Source: Scilla litardierei
Lineage: Eukaryota > Streptophyta > Magnoliopsida > Asparagales > Asparagaceae
Assembly (NCBI GenBank): GCA_030789695.1
Contig: CM061139.1
Span: 105,374,837-105,438,836 of the forward strand
Reading direction: 5' to 3'
DNA: 64,000 nucleotides
Shown piece after piece: positions 42,521-54,513 of this stretch. Positions within the stretch are counted from its first letter, which is position 1. The number at the start of each line of letters is the position of its first letter. A program made the translations under genes and the position numbers. The notes beneath the pieces are model-generated. The model saw only the letters and a program-made list of their open reading frames with translations, did no database searches and had not been told where the DNA came from.

Positions 42521-45452
42521 TGTCACGCCCCGCTTCCCAAAAACACGGAGGCGAAGCATGACGGAGGCCCGCTTAGGCCGGGGCTAGGAGCCCGGACCCA
42601 ATAAGCGTCTGTAGTATTCCATAGCGAAAGTACAGGTCCCTGCATGTGAGTACGAAATAACAAAAGTACTGAAAAGAACATTTCATTTTATTCCAAAGTT
42701 TATCATCAAAGTACCGAGAGTCTAAAAAAAATGCCGGAAACGGCTAAAACTGCTGAAAGGAAACTAATGGTGCAAGCACCCAACCTAGACGAGAAAGTAA
42801 GAGTGCAACGCACCCAACTAAAACTGAAATGGATAACTCTGGAACAGCAACAAAAGATCTCTAACTCTGATCGTCCTCTGGATCGTACTCCGGATCAGCG
42901 TCCTCCGGCTCCAAGTCAACTGGCAAGTCCGCCTCGTACTCGTACTCTGGCTCCACACCTGACGTACAGCACCAAAAGAAGGAAACTGTACGTCAGGCAA
43001 AGTCTACACAAACGGTCAGACTCTACTGCAAGTGTATCAACTATTAACAATGATTTACTGGTTGTTTTAGCATGTTGGGGTTATAACTGAGTAACGAAAA
43101 GTAGCGTAGCAGGAAAAGTAAACGTAGCAAGTAGTAGACGTAGCGTGTGCTACCGACTACGGGACTAACCTACAGGTGTCAAGACAAGACGGGACGGGAC
43201 GGGACAGGACATGACAAGACAAGTAAGACACGAAAGGGTTCACGCCTTACGGTTCGAGGGCGGCCAGACCCTCTCCCCGTGCGCACGCTCAACCCTACCC
43301 CAACCCAGGAACTCAGGACAAGAATTACAGGGATCATTTCCGCTAGGGAAACATCCGAAACGCCCGAAGGCTTTTTGTGTAACAGGGATCACTTCCGCGG
43401 AGGAAAGCATCCGAAACGCCCGTAGGCTTTTTGGTAACAGGGATCACTTCCGCGGAGGGAAGCATCCGAAACGCCCGTAGGCTTTTTTGGTAACAGGGAT
43501 CACTTCCGCGGAGGGAAGCATCCGAAACGCCCGTAGGCTTTTTGGTAACAGGGATCACTTCCGCGGAGGGAAGCATCCGAAACGCCCGTAGGCTTTTTGG
43601 TAACAGGACACGACATGACAAGTGTAGGGAGTTGTTATTCTAGGGTGTCCACACGCACGCACACGCAAGATAGTCCTATGATGTCAGCAGTTTATTGTTG
43701 TCAGGCTCAGACTTCGTCGTCAAGTCTGAGCCGTCACGGGTCGTCCCGGACGCTATCATTTCACGTCCGGTTCTCATCACACACAATCTAACAGTTCTAC
43801 AAACTAGAACTAAGGCACGGTCAAAACGCAAGTGGGTACACTTGCCTGGAATGGCGAGTGCGTCGTCTGTCCGGGGCGTCTCGTCCAGTCGTCGCGTCCG
43901 CGGTAGTCCGTCTGAAAAGGGATCACGGCGACGGTGTCAAGTCGCGATTTTCGTCAAATCCTATTTAGGTTCATTTCTAAGTTAGGCGTGGCTACCTTAA
44001 CTGTCACAAGTCAAAAAGTGTCCGATCAGCCTATCCGACGATTCTATCCTATGCCCACAGTTCAAAAGTCCGATCGTCGATTCTATTGTTCACAACATTT
44101 TAAAGGAGCAGAAAATAAATTTAGCGAGTTTAGTTGCCGATTTTAGTTATGTTTTCAGTTTTGGCTACGGGTGGGTTTCGCAACGAGTTTGGGAAAACTA
44201 ACCTCTTCCGGAGTCTGGGGTAGAGCGGACGTAGTGTCTGAACGGTAGAAGATCCGCGTCACCTACGGCATCTCGGCTACGGGTAGCGTAGCGGGACACG
44301 TCCGGGCAGCGGACGAAGCGCGTGAACAGCGGGTAAGGGTGAATCAGCAAGCAGCGTGTCGGGTAGGCGTTCTACGGCTTCCGGAGGGCTGCAACGACAA
44401 CCGAGATGAACGGTTCGTCGTACGCAATGTCTACGATGTCGGGAGTCGTAGGAGAGGCTTGAGACGTCGATAATACTCCCAGGAGGTGTAGGAGGCTGTC
44501 GAGGGACTCCAACAGCGAGGGGATATGAAGAGATCTCGGCGACGCGTCGGAACGTCGCCAAACACCCAAAACAGCGAGCAAGCACGCTGTTTCAGGAGAG
44601 TTGCGGCCTGGGGGTCGCTGCCAATGGCGAGAGGAGGCAGAGGGGGTTCACGGCGGCAGCTGTGAGGCGGCGGTGGTGGCGGTAGCGGCGACGGCGGCCA
44701 CAGCGGCCTGCTGCTGCTGCTGGGCGCGGATTCCGGCGATTATCGGCGGTGTGCGGCGGCTAACGGCGGTAGCTCGGGTCCCAGGCGAGAGAGGGGAGGT
44801 CGAGGAGGGCCGTGGGTAGGTCGGCGGCGGCTAAGAGCCGTCGGCGTGGGCTCAGGTCGAAGGAGAAGGGTTTTTGCGTGGAGGGGGGTGCGGTTCCTAG
44901 GGCCGGCGCAAGGAGAAACGGGATGAGGCTGTGAAACTTTTAGAATTATAGGGTTTTCTTTATAGGGGTGGGGCCCACGTGACTAGGGGAATTGGTTACA
45001 CGTGAGGTCTGCCAGCTAATTAGGTCTAGGGTTAATTAGGGTTAAATTAGGGTAAATTGTTAGGAGTAAACTTTGTAATTAACTGACTCCCAAAGTGCAC
45101 ATAGGTCAAACGGTGCCCAAAAATTACAAGAAAAATACCGGGGCGACCGGGGTGACGAGAGAAAGAAGTCAGAGGAGACGGATCACAATTTCGATGACGA
45201 GAAACGAAATTAAAAATAAAAACGCCTCAAGTCAAAAGTGAGATACGCGACGTCTCCTCAGATAAGGTCAAATCGTGTCGAACGGCCCGTGAAATGACGT
45301 TGCAAAACAACACGACAAATGTAGTACTCTCAGAGAGGGTCACAACGACATATCACACGATTGGGTTCGGAAACAACCAAAGTCTAAAATAAATACGTGC
45401 ACGGTCAAGCGCACGTGCACAAAGAGATTACGATCGGAAACCGACCGTTACA
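42521..45452 (-). repeat. Tekay 3' LTR
   Basis: 2932 bp, TGTAACGGTCGG...GGGGCGTGACA on the minus strand. It contains the 55-bp minisatellite and a GC-rich GCGGCGG stretch near 44650-44850. Confidence 0.97.
43330..43610. repeat. 55-bp minisatellite in Tekay LTR
   Basis: About five units of roughly 55 bp (TAACAGGGATCACTTCCGCG, then GAGGGAAGCATCCGAAACGC, then CCGTAGGCTTTTTGG). The matching block in the other LTR is 51100-51380. Confidence 0.95.
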
Positions 45453-45466
45453 TCCTCCCCAACTTA
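45453..45466 (-). other. Polypurine tract of Tekay element
   Basis: TAAGTTGGGGAGGA on the minus strand, abutting the 3' LTR. Confidence 0.85.
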
Positions 45467-45493
45467 GAAATGATTCCGTCCTCGGAATCAACA

Positions 45494-46414
45494 TCAAGCA
45501 CTGCTCGGGAAGAGATGCGGGAAGCGTTCTCTCATATCATCTTTGCACTCCCAGGTGGACTCTCCAGGTGATCCGTGACGCCACATCACTCTCACCAGGT
45601 CGACTATCTTGTTCCTCAACTGTTTCTGTCGACGGTCCAAGATCTGCACAGGTTGCTGGTCATATGTCAGATCCGGGCGAACTGTAATCTCTGAGAAATC
45701 GACCGTGTGCGATGGATCACTGACGTACCGATGTAGCTGAGATACGTGGAAAACGTCGTGAAATCCCTCCAAAGATGGTGGCAGAGCAAGGCGGTAGGCC
45801 ACTGTTCCCACACGCTCTAGCACATCAAAAGGCCCAATATATCTCGGACTCAGCTTTCCCTTCTTCCCGAAACGAATAACTCCGCGGTTCGGAGAAATCT
45901 TCCGGAAGACGTGATCTCCAGGCTGAAACTCCAAAGGTCTCCTCTTGGCATCTGCCCAATGCTTGAAGCGATCATGTGCAACTCTGAGCTTCTCCCTGAT
46001 GTCCCTCACGACATCCACAGCTTCCACTATCATCTCGGGACCCAACAGCTCCCGATCTCCGAAGTCATCCCAGCTCAGTGGCGAACGACATTTCCTTCTA
46101 TATAAGGCAGCAAACGGCGCCATGCCAATGCTCGCCTGGTAGCTGTTGTTATATGAAAACTCCACCAAGTGGAGATGGTCCTCCCAGGAACCCTTCAAAT
46201 CGAGCGTACACGCTCGCAGCATATCCTCCAGGATCTGTATAGTCCTCTCAGACTGGCCGTCGGTCTGCGGGTGGTACGCCGTGCTGAAGCTCAGACTCGT
46301 ACCCAAATTCTCCTGTAGACTCTTCCAGAACTGAGATGTGAACCTCGTATCTCTGTCCGACACGATGCTCACGGGGACTCCATGTAAGCATACAATCTCC
46401 TGCACGTACACGGT
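45494..46414 (-). CDS. Tekay integrase C-terminal half and chromodomain
   Basis: An open frame of about 306 codons continuing pol after the candidate intron 46415-46472. It has the second catalytic acid ([12 protein letters not shown]), the third ([13 protein letters not shown]), the GPF/Y module ([19 protein letters not shown]) and a C-terminal chromodomain ([20 protein letters not shown], then MRERFPHLF). Chromodomains of chromoviruses are thought to guide integration to particular chromatin. The first codon after the acceptor is ACC, and the apparent GTG start at 46411 only marks an upstream in-frame stop inside the intron. Confidence 0.93.
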   Translation of the reverse strand, partial: TVYVQEIVCLHGVPVSIVSDRDTRFTSQFWKSLQENLGTSLSFSTAYHPQTDGQSERTIQILEDMLRACTLDLKGSWEDHLHLVEFSYNNSYQASIGMAPFAALYRRKCRSPLSWDDFGDRELLGPEMIVEAVDVVRDIREKLRVAHDRFKHWADAKRRPLEFQPGDHVFRKISPNRGVIRFGKKGKLSPRYIGPFDVLERVGTVAYRLALPPSLEGFHDVFHVSQLHRYVSDPSHTVDFSEITVRPDLTYDQQPVQILDRRQKQLRNKIVDLVRVMWRHGSPGESTWECKDDMRERFPHLFPSSA

Positions 46415-46472
46415 CTACATCACTACTAACTCAAGAGAAAATTTAAAAGGGAAGTAAGAAAGGAAATTTTAC
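46415..46472 (-). other. Candidate intron in Tekay integrase (58 bp)
   Basis: Minus strand: donor CTGGAG|GTAAAA, AT- and pyrimidine-rich body (TTTCCTTTCTTACTTCCC), acceptor GTGATGTAG|ACCGTG. Removing it joins two complete codons (phase 0), takes out the in-frame stops and joins the first and second catalytic parts of integrase in the order found in relatives. It is short for a plant intron. Confidence 0.65.
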
Positions 46473-48904
46473 CTCCAGATATTTCCTCGCTAAGGCTTCC
46501 GTAGACTGGCCCACTCGGAAGGGGATAAAGTGTGCAGACTTGGTCAATCGATCCACGATTACCCAAACTGCGTCATTCTGCCTCGGGGTCCGAAGTAAAC
46601 CAGTCACGAAGTCCATCGTAATATGCTGCCACTTCCACTCCGGAATAGGGAGCGGTTGCAGCAACCCGGCAGTACGATGGTGCTCAGCCTTCACCTGTTG
46701 GCATATCAGACACTTAGCAACGCTCCGTGCCACGCTCCTCTTCATGCCAATCCACCAATAATTCAGACGGAGGTCCTTATACATCTTGGTGCCCCCAGGA
46801 TGTATAGAATATGGCGAGCTATGAGCCTCGTTCAACAGCTCCTCACGAACATCACCTGCAGGTACACAGAGCCTACTGCCGTACCGCAGTGAACCGTCCT
46901 CATGAATCACGAACTCCGTCCGAAGTCCAGCTTCAACCTGCCTTCTGATCCTCTGTAGCTTCGTATCTCCTGCCTGTGCTGCCTTGATCCGATCCACGAT
47001 CGTGGACTGAATCTGCAAATTCATGAAGGAATGAACCACACCAGGTAGGACAACCTCCAAATCCATCTCTCTCAGCTCCTGCTGAATCCTCCAGTCGGCA
47101 GTATGCATCATCGCAGTAGGGAGTCTACTCAAGGCATCAGGCACTACGTTCACCTTCCTCGGATGATACTGCAAGTCTATCTCGTAGTCAGCCATGAGCT
47201 CCAACCATCGTCTCTGACGCATGTTGAGCTCCTTCTGCGTAAAGATGTACTTCAAGCTCTTGTGATCGGTGAAAATCTTCACACTCTCACCTAGCAAGAA
47301 ATGTCTCCAAATCTTCAGTGCAAAGATCACTGCTGCCAACTCCAGATCGTGCGTCGGGTAATTCTTCTCATGAGTCCTCAACTGACGAGAAGCATACGTG
47401 ACCACGTGGCCATGCTGATGCAAGACGCATCCAAGGCCCTTCTCTGATGCATCACAATAAACTTCGAAGCCTCCGCTTCGATCCGGCACTGCCAACACCG
47501 GTGCTGTGGTCAATCTCACCTTCAAGATACTGAAGGCCTCCTCACAAGCATCTGACCAAAGGAACTCCACATCCTTCCTAGTCAGCTTCGTCATCGGCTC
47601 TGCAATCTTCGAGAAATCTTTGATGAACCGCCAATAATAGCCTGCTAAACCTAGAAAACTCCTGATGTCTGACGCTGACTGCGGAGTCGGCCAATCTCTG
47701 ACTGCTCTGACCTTCTCCGTATCTACAGATATGCCATCACCGGACACCACATGTCCCAGGAATGCGACTTTGTCTAGCCAGAACTCGCACTTACTATACT
47801 TGGCATAAAGCTTGTGTCGCCTCAGCGTCTCCAGCACTGTCCTCAGATGACAGCTGTGCTCTTCCTCAGACTTCGAATAAATCAAGATGTCATCAATGAA
47901 AATGACGACAAACTTATCCAGGAAATCATAGAATATCAAGTTCATCAAATTCATGAACACGGCTGGAGCATTGGTCACGCCAAACGGCATGACCACGAAC
48001 TCATAATGCCCGTATTTCGTCCGGAATGCTGTCTTCTGAAAATCGCCCTTCTTCACCTTCAACTGGTGGTATCCACTCCTCAAATCCAACTTCGAGAAGA
48101 CTCTCGATCCTCCAAGCTGGTCGAAGATATCATCGATGCGCGGCAGCGGATACTTATTCTTCACGGTGACAGCATTTAGTCCTCGATAGTTCACGCACAT
48201 CCTGCGGGACCCATCCTTCTTCTTCACGAGTAAAACTGGTGCGCCCCATGGCGACACACTAGGGTGGATGAAACCCTTCTGCAGCAACTCATCTAACTGC
48301 TTCCGCAGCTCCTCGAGCTCAGCGGGAGCCATACGGTACGGCGCCTTCGATATCGGTTGCGCTCCCGGCATAAGATCAATACCAAACTCTAAGGCTCGGT
48401 CGGGTGGCAAACCTGAGATATCCTCTGGGAAGACGTCGTCGAAGTCTCGGACGACTGCTGGTCGCTCGATCTCCATCTCCATCGGCATAGCTGCAACAAT
48501 CGGCACCACCGGCATGGCCCGATACTTGATGGGTCCAAGCGACTCATCTCTGCTATGGAACTCGAACTCTGGATGGCCTGGAATCCGGAACATCACCCTC
48601 TTGCTGCGACAATTGATCGAGGCGTGGAAATATCCCAACCAATCGATGCCAAGAACGGCATCAAAATGTGGCAGGTCGTGGACAATGAAATCTGCAAAGA
48701 GCTCGTGTCCACTGACCACCAAAGGAATCGATCTACATACCAAGTTCACTGCCACCACTCCGTTCCCTGTGGTGATGTCCCAACACTTGGGAAGTGTATG
48801 GGTGGGAATGGAGTGTCTTGTCACGAATCTCCGGGATAAGATGCACATGGATGCACCGGAGTCGAACAAGGCCAAGGCCGGGTGAGAAGACACTAGAATG
48901 GTGC
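46473..48904 (-). CDS. Tekay protease - RT - RNase H - integrase N-terminus
   Basis: An uninterrupted pol frame. In order: protease with [10 protein letters not shown] about 10 residues after the acceptor; RT with [43 protein letters not shown] and catalytic [10 protein letters not shown]; RNase H with [33 protein letters not shown] and [11 protein letters not shown]; integrase zinc module ([10 protein letters not shown], then CLICQQVK) and first catalytic acid (ITMDFVTGL). The formal Met at 48932 lies in the candidate intron, so this is not a separate gene but part of a Gag-Pol polyprotein. All key residues I can check are present. If spliced and joined to an intact Gag, the enzyme set could still be functional. 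Confidence 0.95.
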
Positions 48905-49022
48905 CTAAGATATTAAAAGAAACTACGGTCAAACCAAGCTACTCTAACAAACAAGTCAAACAAGCAAGGCTAACAATTTAAAAGCTAAACTATGAAATGA
49001 AAGACTAGAATCAAAGAGTTAC
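48905..49022 (-). other. Candidate intron at Tekay gag-pol junction (118 bp)
   Basis: Minus strand: donor GTTATTGCAG|GTAACT, acceptor AATATCTTAG|GCACC, AT-rich body. Joining makes a glycine codon across the junction (phase 1) and links the end of Gag to the protease without a frame change. Unspliced RNA ends in a stop at 48985, 12 codons into the intron. Confidence 0.72.
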
Positions 49023-50167
49023 CTGCAATAACTCCATCCAGCTCCTCAGTCTCCAAAGCCGTCATGGTGTAAGCCGACCTCTGGGGCTGCGCTGCTCTCT
49101 GAAACATCTGCCTCTGTGGTGCCAAGGGTGGTCCACGAATGGCAGGTCCTCTCTGAACTGGAGCAGGCACTCTCATCTGCAGCGGGGCCGGCGCTCCAAC
49201 TACAGCATGACGGGCTCTCAGACAATCCTTCGCAGCATGCGAAGCGTCTCCACAAACTAGGCACAGTCCCATCTTCTTCCGACAATCCTTCTGAACGTGT
49301 CATGGCTTCCCACAGTAATGACACTGTCCCTTGCTCTGACTCTGAATGAGTGCTCCAGGCCTCTTAAATGGTACTGTCTAAACTGGCCTCATCACCGGCC
49401 TAGCAGGTGGCCGGCACTGCTCCATAGGACGCTTCCCCTTATCAGCTGGAGGGTCAGGTAGGAGCGAAATAAGCTCATGATTCTTCGCAGCATCCAGCAC
49501 CTCCCTCATAGTCGTGAAACTCGCCGAAGACATAGAAGCCTGAATCTTCGGACGCAGTCCCTGTCGGAAACGATCAGCTCGCTTCTCCTCCTTCTTCACC
49601 ATATGCGGAGCAAAGCGACTCAGCATCTCAAACTCTGCCTCATACTCCTCGACGGTCATGTTCTCCTGCTTCAGATCTATAAATCTGCTCAGCAGCTCCC
49701 TCCTAGTAGTCTTGGTGAAGTACTTCGTCCTGAACATAGACCTGAAGATCTTCCAATCCACTGGCTTCTCCAGACGCCTCTCCTCAAGGCGCCACCAGTT
49801 CCTCGCATTCTCCGTCAGCTGCATCTTCGCTATCTCCACTCGGGTATCGTCTGGAATCTTCGCAGCAACTAACTTCTCCTCCGTGCTCTGGATCCACTCG
49901 TCAGCAGCTAGGGGTCCCTCCTTCCCTGAAAATGTCCTCGCTGGAGCTCGTTGAATTGCTTCACTCCTGGAGCAGCTCGTGGGGCAGGCGGAGGTGGAGG
50001 TGGTGCAACTGGAACAGCCTGGGCAGCACGCTGAGACTGCTGAACCAACTGATGCTGCACCTCCAGCATCTCTCTCATCACGCCCAGAAACTGGCGGAAC
50101 TCTCCGCCCTGATCCTCCGGAACTCCATCTCCTGAGCTACCCGATCGGGTGACACGTCGTCCTGCCA
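49023..50167 (-). pseudogene. Tekay gag (one frameshift, two stops)
   Basis: Starts at MAGRRVTRSGSSGD, 124 bp from the LTR. The N-terminal frame runs into a proline-rich stretch (APPPPPPAPRAAPG) and is lost by a 1-nt frameshift near 49920. The capsid part (DEWIQSTEEKLVAAK, ENARNWWRLEERRL, then RELLSRFIDLKQENMTVEEY) is intact from there to 49378. Two stops follow: TAG at 49380-49378 and TGA near 49300. Both would be CAG and CGA before a C-to-T change. Two zinc knuckles, CHYCGKP.HVQKDC and CLVCGDASHAAKDC, come last, the first containing the TGA. Gag packages the RNA and builds the particle. The element is defective here but only by a few mutations. Confidence 0.9.
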
Positions 50168-50291
50168 TCCTATTGACAGAAAGACACGGATTAGACTCGT
50201 ACATTTACGGGATGATAATAAAATGAAATTTAATACTTCGATTATTCCGTACTCGCAGAAGAGGGGACCTGCATGGGCCACCACTAAAAAC

Positions 50292-53225
50292 TGTCACACC
50301 CCGTTTCCCAAAAACACGGAGGCGAAGCGTGACGGAGGCCCGCTTAGGCCGGGGCTAAGAGCCCGGACCCAATAAGCGTCTGTAGTATTCCATAGCGAAA
50401 GTACAGGTCCCTGCATGTGAGTACGAAATAACAAAAGTACTGAAAAGAACATTTCATTTTATTCCAAAGTTTATCATCAAAGTACCGAGAGTCTAAAAAA
50501 ATGCCGGAAACGGCTACAACTGCTGAAAGGAAACTAATGGTGCAAGCACCCAACCTAGACGAGAAAGTAAGAGTGCAACGCACCCAACTAAAACTGAAAT
50601 GGATAACTCTGGAACAGCAACAAAAGATCTCTAACTCTGATCGTCCTCTGGATCGTACTCCGGATCAGCGTCCTCCGGCTCCAAGTCAACTGGCAAGTCC
50701 GCCTCGTACTCGTACTCTGGCTCCACACCTGACGTACAGCACCAAAAGAAGGAAACTGTACGTCAGGCAAAGTCTACACAAACGGTCAGACTCTACTGCA
50801 AGTGTATCAACTATTAACAATGATTTACTGGTTGTTTTAGCATGCTGGGGTTATAACTGAGTAACGAAAAGTAGCGTAGCAGGAAAAGTAAACGTAGCAA
50901 GCAGTAGACGTAGTGTGTGCTACCGACTACGGGACTAACCTACAGGTGTCAAGACAAGACGGGACGGGACGGGACAGGACAGGACAAGACAAGTAAGACA
51001 CGAAAGGGTTCACGCCTTACGGTTCGAGGGTGGCCAGACCCTCTCCCCGTGCGCACGCTCAACCCTACCCCAACCCAGGAACTCAGGACAAGAATTACAG
51101 GGATCATTTCCGCTAGGGAAACATCCGAAACGCCCGAAGGCTTTTTGTGTAACAGGGATCACTTCCACGGAGGAAAGCATCCGAAACGCCCGTAGGATTT
51201 TTGGTAACAGGGATCACTTCCGCGGAGGGAAGCATCCGAAACGCCCGTAGGCTTTTTTGGTAACAGGGATCACTTCCGCGGAGGGAAGCATCCGAAACGC
51301 CCGTAGGCTTTTTGGTAACAGGGATCACTTCCGCAGAGGGAAGCATCCGAAACGCCCGTAGGCTTTTTGGTAACAGGACACGACATGACAAGTGTAGGGA
51401 GTTGTTATTCTAGGGTGTCCACACGCACGTACACGCAAGATAGTCCTATGATGTCAACAGTTTATTGTTGTCAGGCTCAGACTTCGTCGTCAAGTCTGAG
51501 CCGTCACGGGTCGTCCCAGACGCTATCATTTCACGTCCGGTTCTCATCACACACAATCTAACAGTTCTACAAACTAGAACTAAGGCACGGTCAAAACGCA
51601 AGTGGGTACACTTGCCTGGAATGGCGAGTGCGTCGTCTGTCCGGGGCGTCGCGTCCAGTCGTCGCGTCCGCAGTAGTCCGTTTGAAAAGGGATCACGGCG
51701 ACGGTGTCAAGTCGCGATTTTCGTCAAATCCTATTTAGGTTCATTTCTAAGTTAGGCGTGGCTACCTTAACTGTCATAAGTCAAAAAGTGTCCGATCAGC
51801 CTATCCGACGATTCTATCCTATGTGCACAGTTCAAAAGTCCGATCGTCGATTCTATTGTTCACAACATTTTAAAGGAGCAGAAAATAAATTTAGCGAGTT
51901 TAGTTGTCGATTTTAGTTAGGTTTTCAGTTTTGGCTACGGGTGGGTTTCGCTACGAGTTTGGGAAAACTAACCTCTTCCGGAGTCTGGGGTAGAGCGGAC
52001 GTAGTGTCTGAACGGTAGAAGATCCGCGTCACCTACGGAGTCTCGGCTACGGGTAGCATAGCGGGACACGTCCGGGCAGCGGACGAAGTGCGTGAACAGC
52101 GGGTAAGGGTGAATCAGCGAGCAGCGCGTCGGGTAGGCGTTCTACGGCTTCCGGAGGGCTGCAACGACAACCGAGATGAACGGTTCGTCTTACTCAATGT
52201 CTACGATGTCGGGAGTCGTAGGAAAGGCTCGAGACGTTGATAATACTCTCAGGAGGTGTAGGAGGCTGTCGAGGGACTCCAACAGCGAGGGGATACGAAG
52301 AGATCTCGGCGACGCGTCGGAACGTCGCCAAACACCCAAAACAGCGAGCAAGCACGCTGTTTCAGGAGAGTTGCGTCCTGGGGGTCGCTGCCAATGGCGA
52401 GAGGAGGCAGAGGGGGTTCACGGCGGCAGCTGTGAGGCGGCGGCGGTGGCGGTAGCGGCGACGGAGGCCACAGCGGCCTGCTGCTGCTGCTGGGCGCGGA
52501 TTCCGGTGATTATCGGCGGTGTGCAGCGGCTAACGGCGGTAGCTCGGGTCCCAGGCGAGAGAGGGGAGGTCGGGGAGGGCCGTGGGTAGGTCGGCGGCGG
52601 CTAAGAGCCGTCGGCGTGGGCTCAGGTCGAAGGAGAAGGGTTTTTGCGTGGAGGGGGGGTGCGGTTCCTAGGGCCGGCACAAGGAGAAACGGGTATGAGG
52701 CTGTGAAACTTTTAGAATTCTAGGGTTTTCTTTATAGGGGTGGGGCCCACGTGACTAGGGGAATTGGTTACACATGAGGGCTGCCAGCTAATTAGGTCTA
52801 GGGTTAATTAGGGTTAAATTAGGGCTAAATTGTTAGGGGCAAACTTTGTAATTAACTGACTCCCAAAGTGCACATAGGTCAAACGGTGCCCAAAAATCAC
52901 AAGAAAAATACCGGGGCGACCGGGGCGACGAGAGAAAGAAGTCAGAGGAGACGGATCACAATTTCGATGACGAGAAACGAAATTAAAAATAAAAACGCCT
53001 CAAGTCAAAAGTGAGATACGCGACGTCTCCTCAGATAAGGTCAAATCGTGTTGAACGGCCCGTGAAATGACGTTGCAAAACAACACGACAAATGTATTAC
53101 TCTCAGAGAGGGTCACAACGACATATCACACGATTGGGTTCGGAAACAACCAAAGTCTAAAATAAATACGTGCACGGTCAAGCGCACGTGCACAAAGAGA
53201 TTACGATCGGAAACCGACCGTTACA
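50292..53225 (-). repeat. Tekay 5' LTR
   Basis: 2934 bp, pairing with 42521-45452, with the minisatellite at 51100-51380. The minus strand directly after it reads GTTTTTAGTGGTGGCCC, not the expected TGGTATCAGAGC. Confidence 0.97.
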
Positions 53226-54513
53226 AGCATCGTGGCGACAAGAACATTTCCCGAAGGTCGCCAACGCCTTCCCCTACCCTAAAGAAGCCAATCCGCTGAC
53301 CCGAAGGGCGATCTCAACCCCGGTACCCCATAGGTTCAAGCTACCTCAGATTAAATTGTATGATGGTTCAGGCAATCCCCTGGAGCACGTGCAACGATAC
53401 CGGGGAGTGATGGAGATCCATGGGGCTGGTGACACCATCCTTTGCCGAGCTTTTCGGAAAACTTTGAAGAAGGCAGCGGTTGAGTGGTACAACGGCTTGC
53501 TCGATTACTCCGTTGATTCGTTCGGTGACCTCTCCCGAAAGTTTTGTCATCAATTCCTGGCGGCGCGGAGACGGAAGAAGGCGTCGGACTATCTGTTCAC
53601 GGTGGTCCAGAGGGAAGGGGAGACCATCCGCAACTTGTTGCAGCGCTTCAACGGAGAAAGACTCAACGTGACAAGCTGCGGAGACGAGCTCCTCATGGCG
53701 GCTTTCAAGAAGGGGTCGAAGAATAAAAGTCTACACAAGTCGCTGCTCCATGATCTGCCTGCCGACCTCCACGCCCTGTTCGCCCGGGCGGAGAAATTCA
53801 TGCTAAACGAGGAAGCCTTGGGGACGGTGAAGGGGGCCTCGCCAGTCAAATCCACCCATGTTGAAGCTAGGCCTAGTGAGCAGCCGATACGAGATGAATG
53901 CCCCAGAGGGCGTAACCAGGACTGCCCCAGAGGGCGTGATCAAGATCGCCTCCAAGGGCACAACCAGGGAGGCCCCCGAAGGCAAGATCGCTCCGGATCG
54001 CTGATGGGGTTCCTCGCCCCTAGAAACCCCGCTTCGAAAGGCGGCCTCGAAAGAGAACAGGAAGTCGTCTACACGAGGCTCAATGCGCCCCTGGTGGAAG
54101 TTATGGTGGCGGCCATGAAGGGCGGGTTTCTCAAAGACGCACCCCCGGAGATGAGAACAAGGGCCACTGAAAGGAATACGCAGAAGTACTGTCGGTATCA
54201 CCGTGACCATGGCTATGATACCGACGAGTGCTACGCCCTGAAGAGGGATATAGAGAAATTGATCCAAGGCGGACATCTCCAGAGATTCGTCGACCCGGAG
54301 AGACCAGGTCGCGAGGGAAGGGCGACCGCGGGGCCTGACCAACCGATCCACGGTACTGAGCAAATGGACCACCATAGGCCCGAGCTGATCATGCGTGTGG
54401 ATGTAATCTGCGGTGGGCCATCCCAGGGCGGTACATCAGCGTCGGCGAGGAAGACATATGCTCGACAGGTCATGACGCTGGGCACCGGCACATGGGCAAA
54501 GTGGAGAAGAGTA
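53226..54513 (+). pseudogene. Tat-A gag, capsid and zinc-motif portion
   Basis: Opens with the second agcat copy and stays open for about 430 codons, to the SIRE-type LTR. Its apparent start codon (53170) lies in the Tekay LTR and is fortuitous. The capsid domain begins at HRFKLPQIKLYDGSGNPLEH and includes AAVEWYNGLLDYSVDSFGDL and FHSFLAARR-like FCHQFLAARRRKKASDYLF. A repeated acidic/basic PRGRNQDCPRGRDQD segment follows, then YCRYHRDHGYDTDECYALKR, the zinc motif shared with Tat-B. The frame is interrupted only by the insertion, so this part decayed less than pol. Confidence 0.9.
54509..54513. repeat. TSD gagta (left) of solo LTR
   Basis: Repeated at 56266-56270. Confidence 0.92.

Larger units (their letters stand above)
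42521..53225 (-). mobile_element. Tekay/Del-type chromovirus (Ty3/gypsy) with two candidate introns
   Basis: 10.7-kb minus-strand element with 2.93-kb LTRs and perfect 5-bp duplications. Gag (50167-49023), protease-RT-RNase H-integrase (48904-46473) and the integrase C-terminus with chromodomain (46414-45494) are in the standard order, and the polypurine tract abuts the 3' LTR. Pol is open over its whole length apart from the two segments with GT...AG ends. Gag has one frameshift and two stops. The LTRs differ by roughly 2% by eye, so the insertion is older than the Athila-type one next to it. Confidence 0.95.

Noticed and set aside
42731..43090. 119-codon frame repeated at 50501-50860
   Set aside because: Both copies lie in the two Tekay LTRs at equal positions; antisense to the element and without a domain.
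53170..53225. Start of a 449-codon frame inside the Tekay LTR
   Set aside because: The Met belongs to the LTR; only the part from 53226 is Tat-A gag. The fusion is an accident of insertion.
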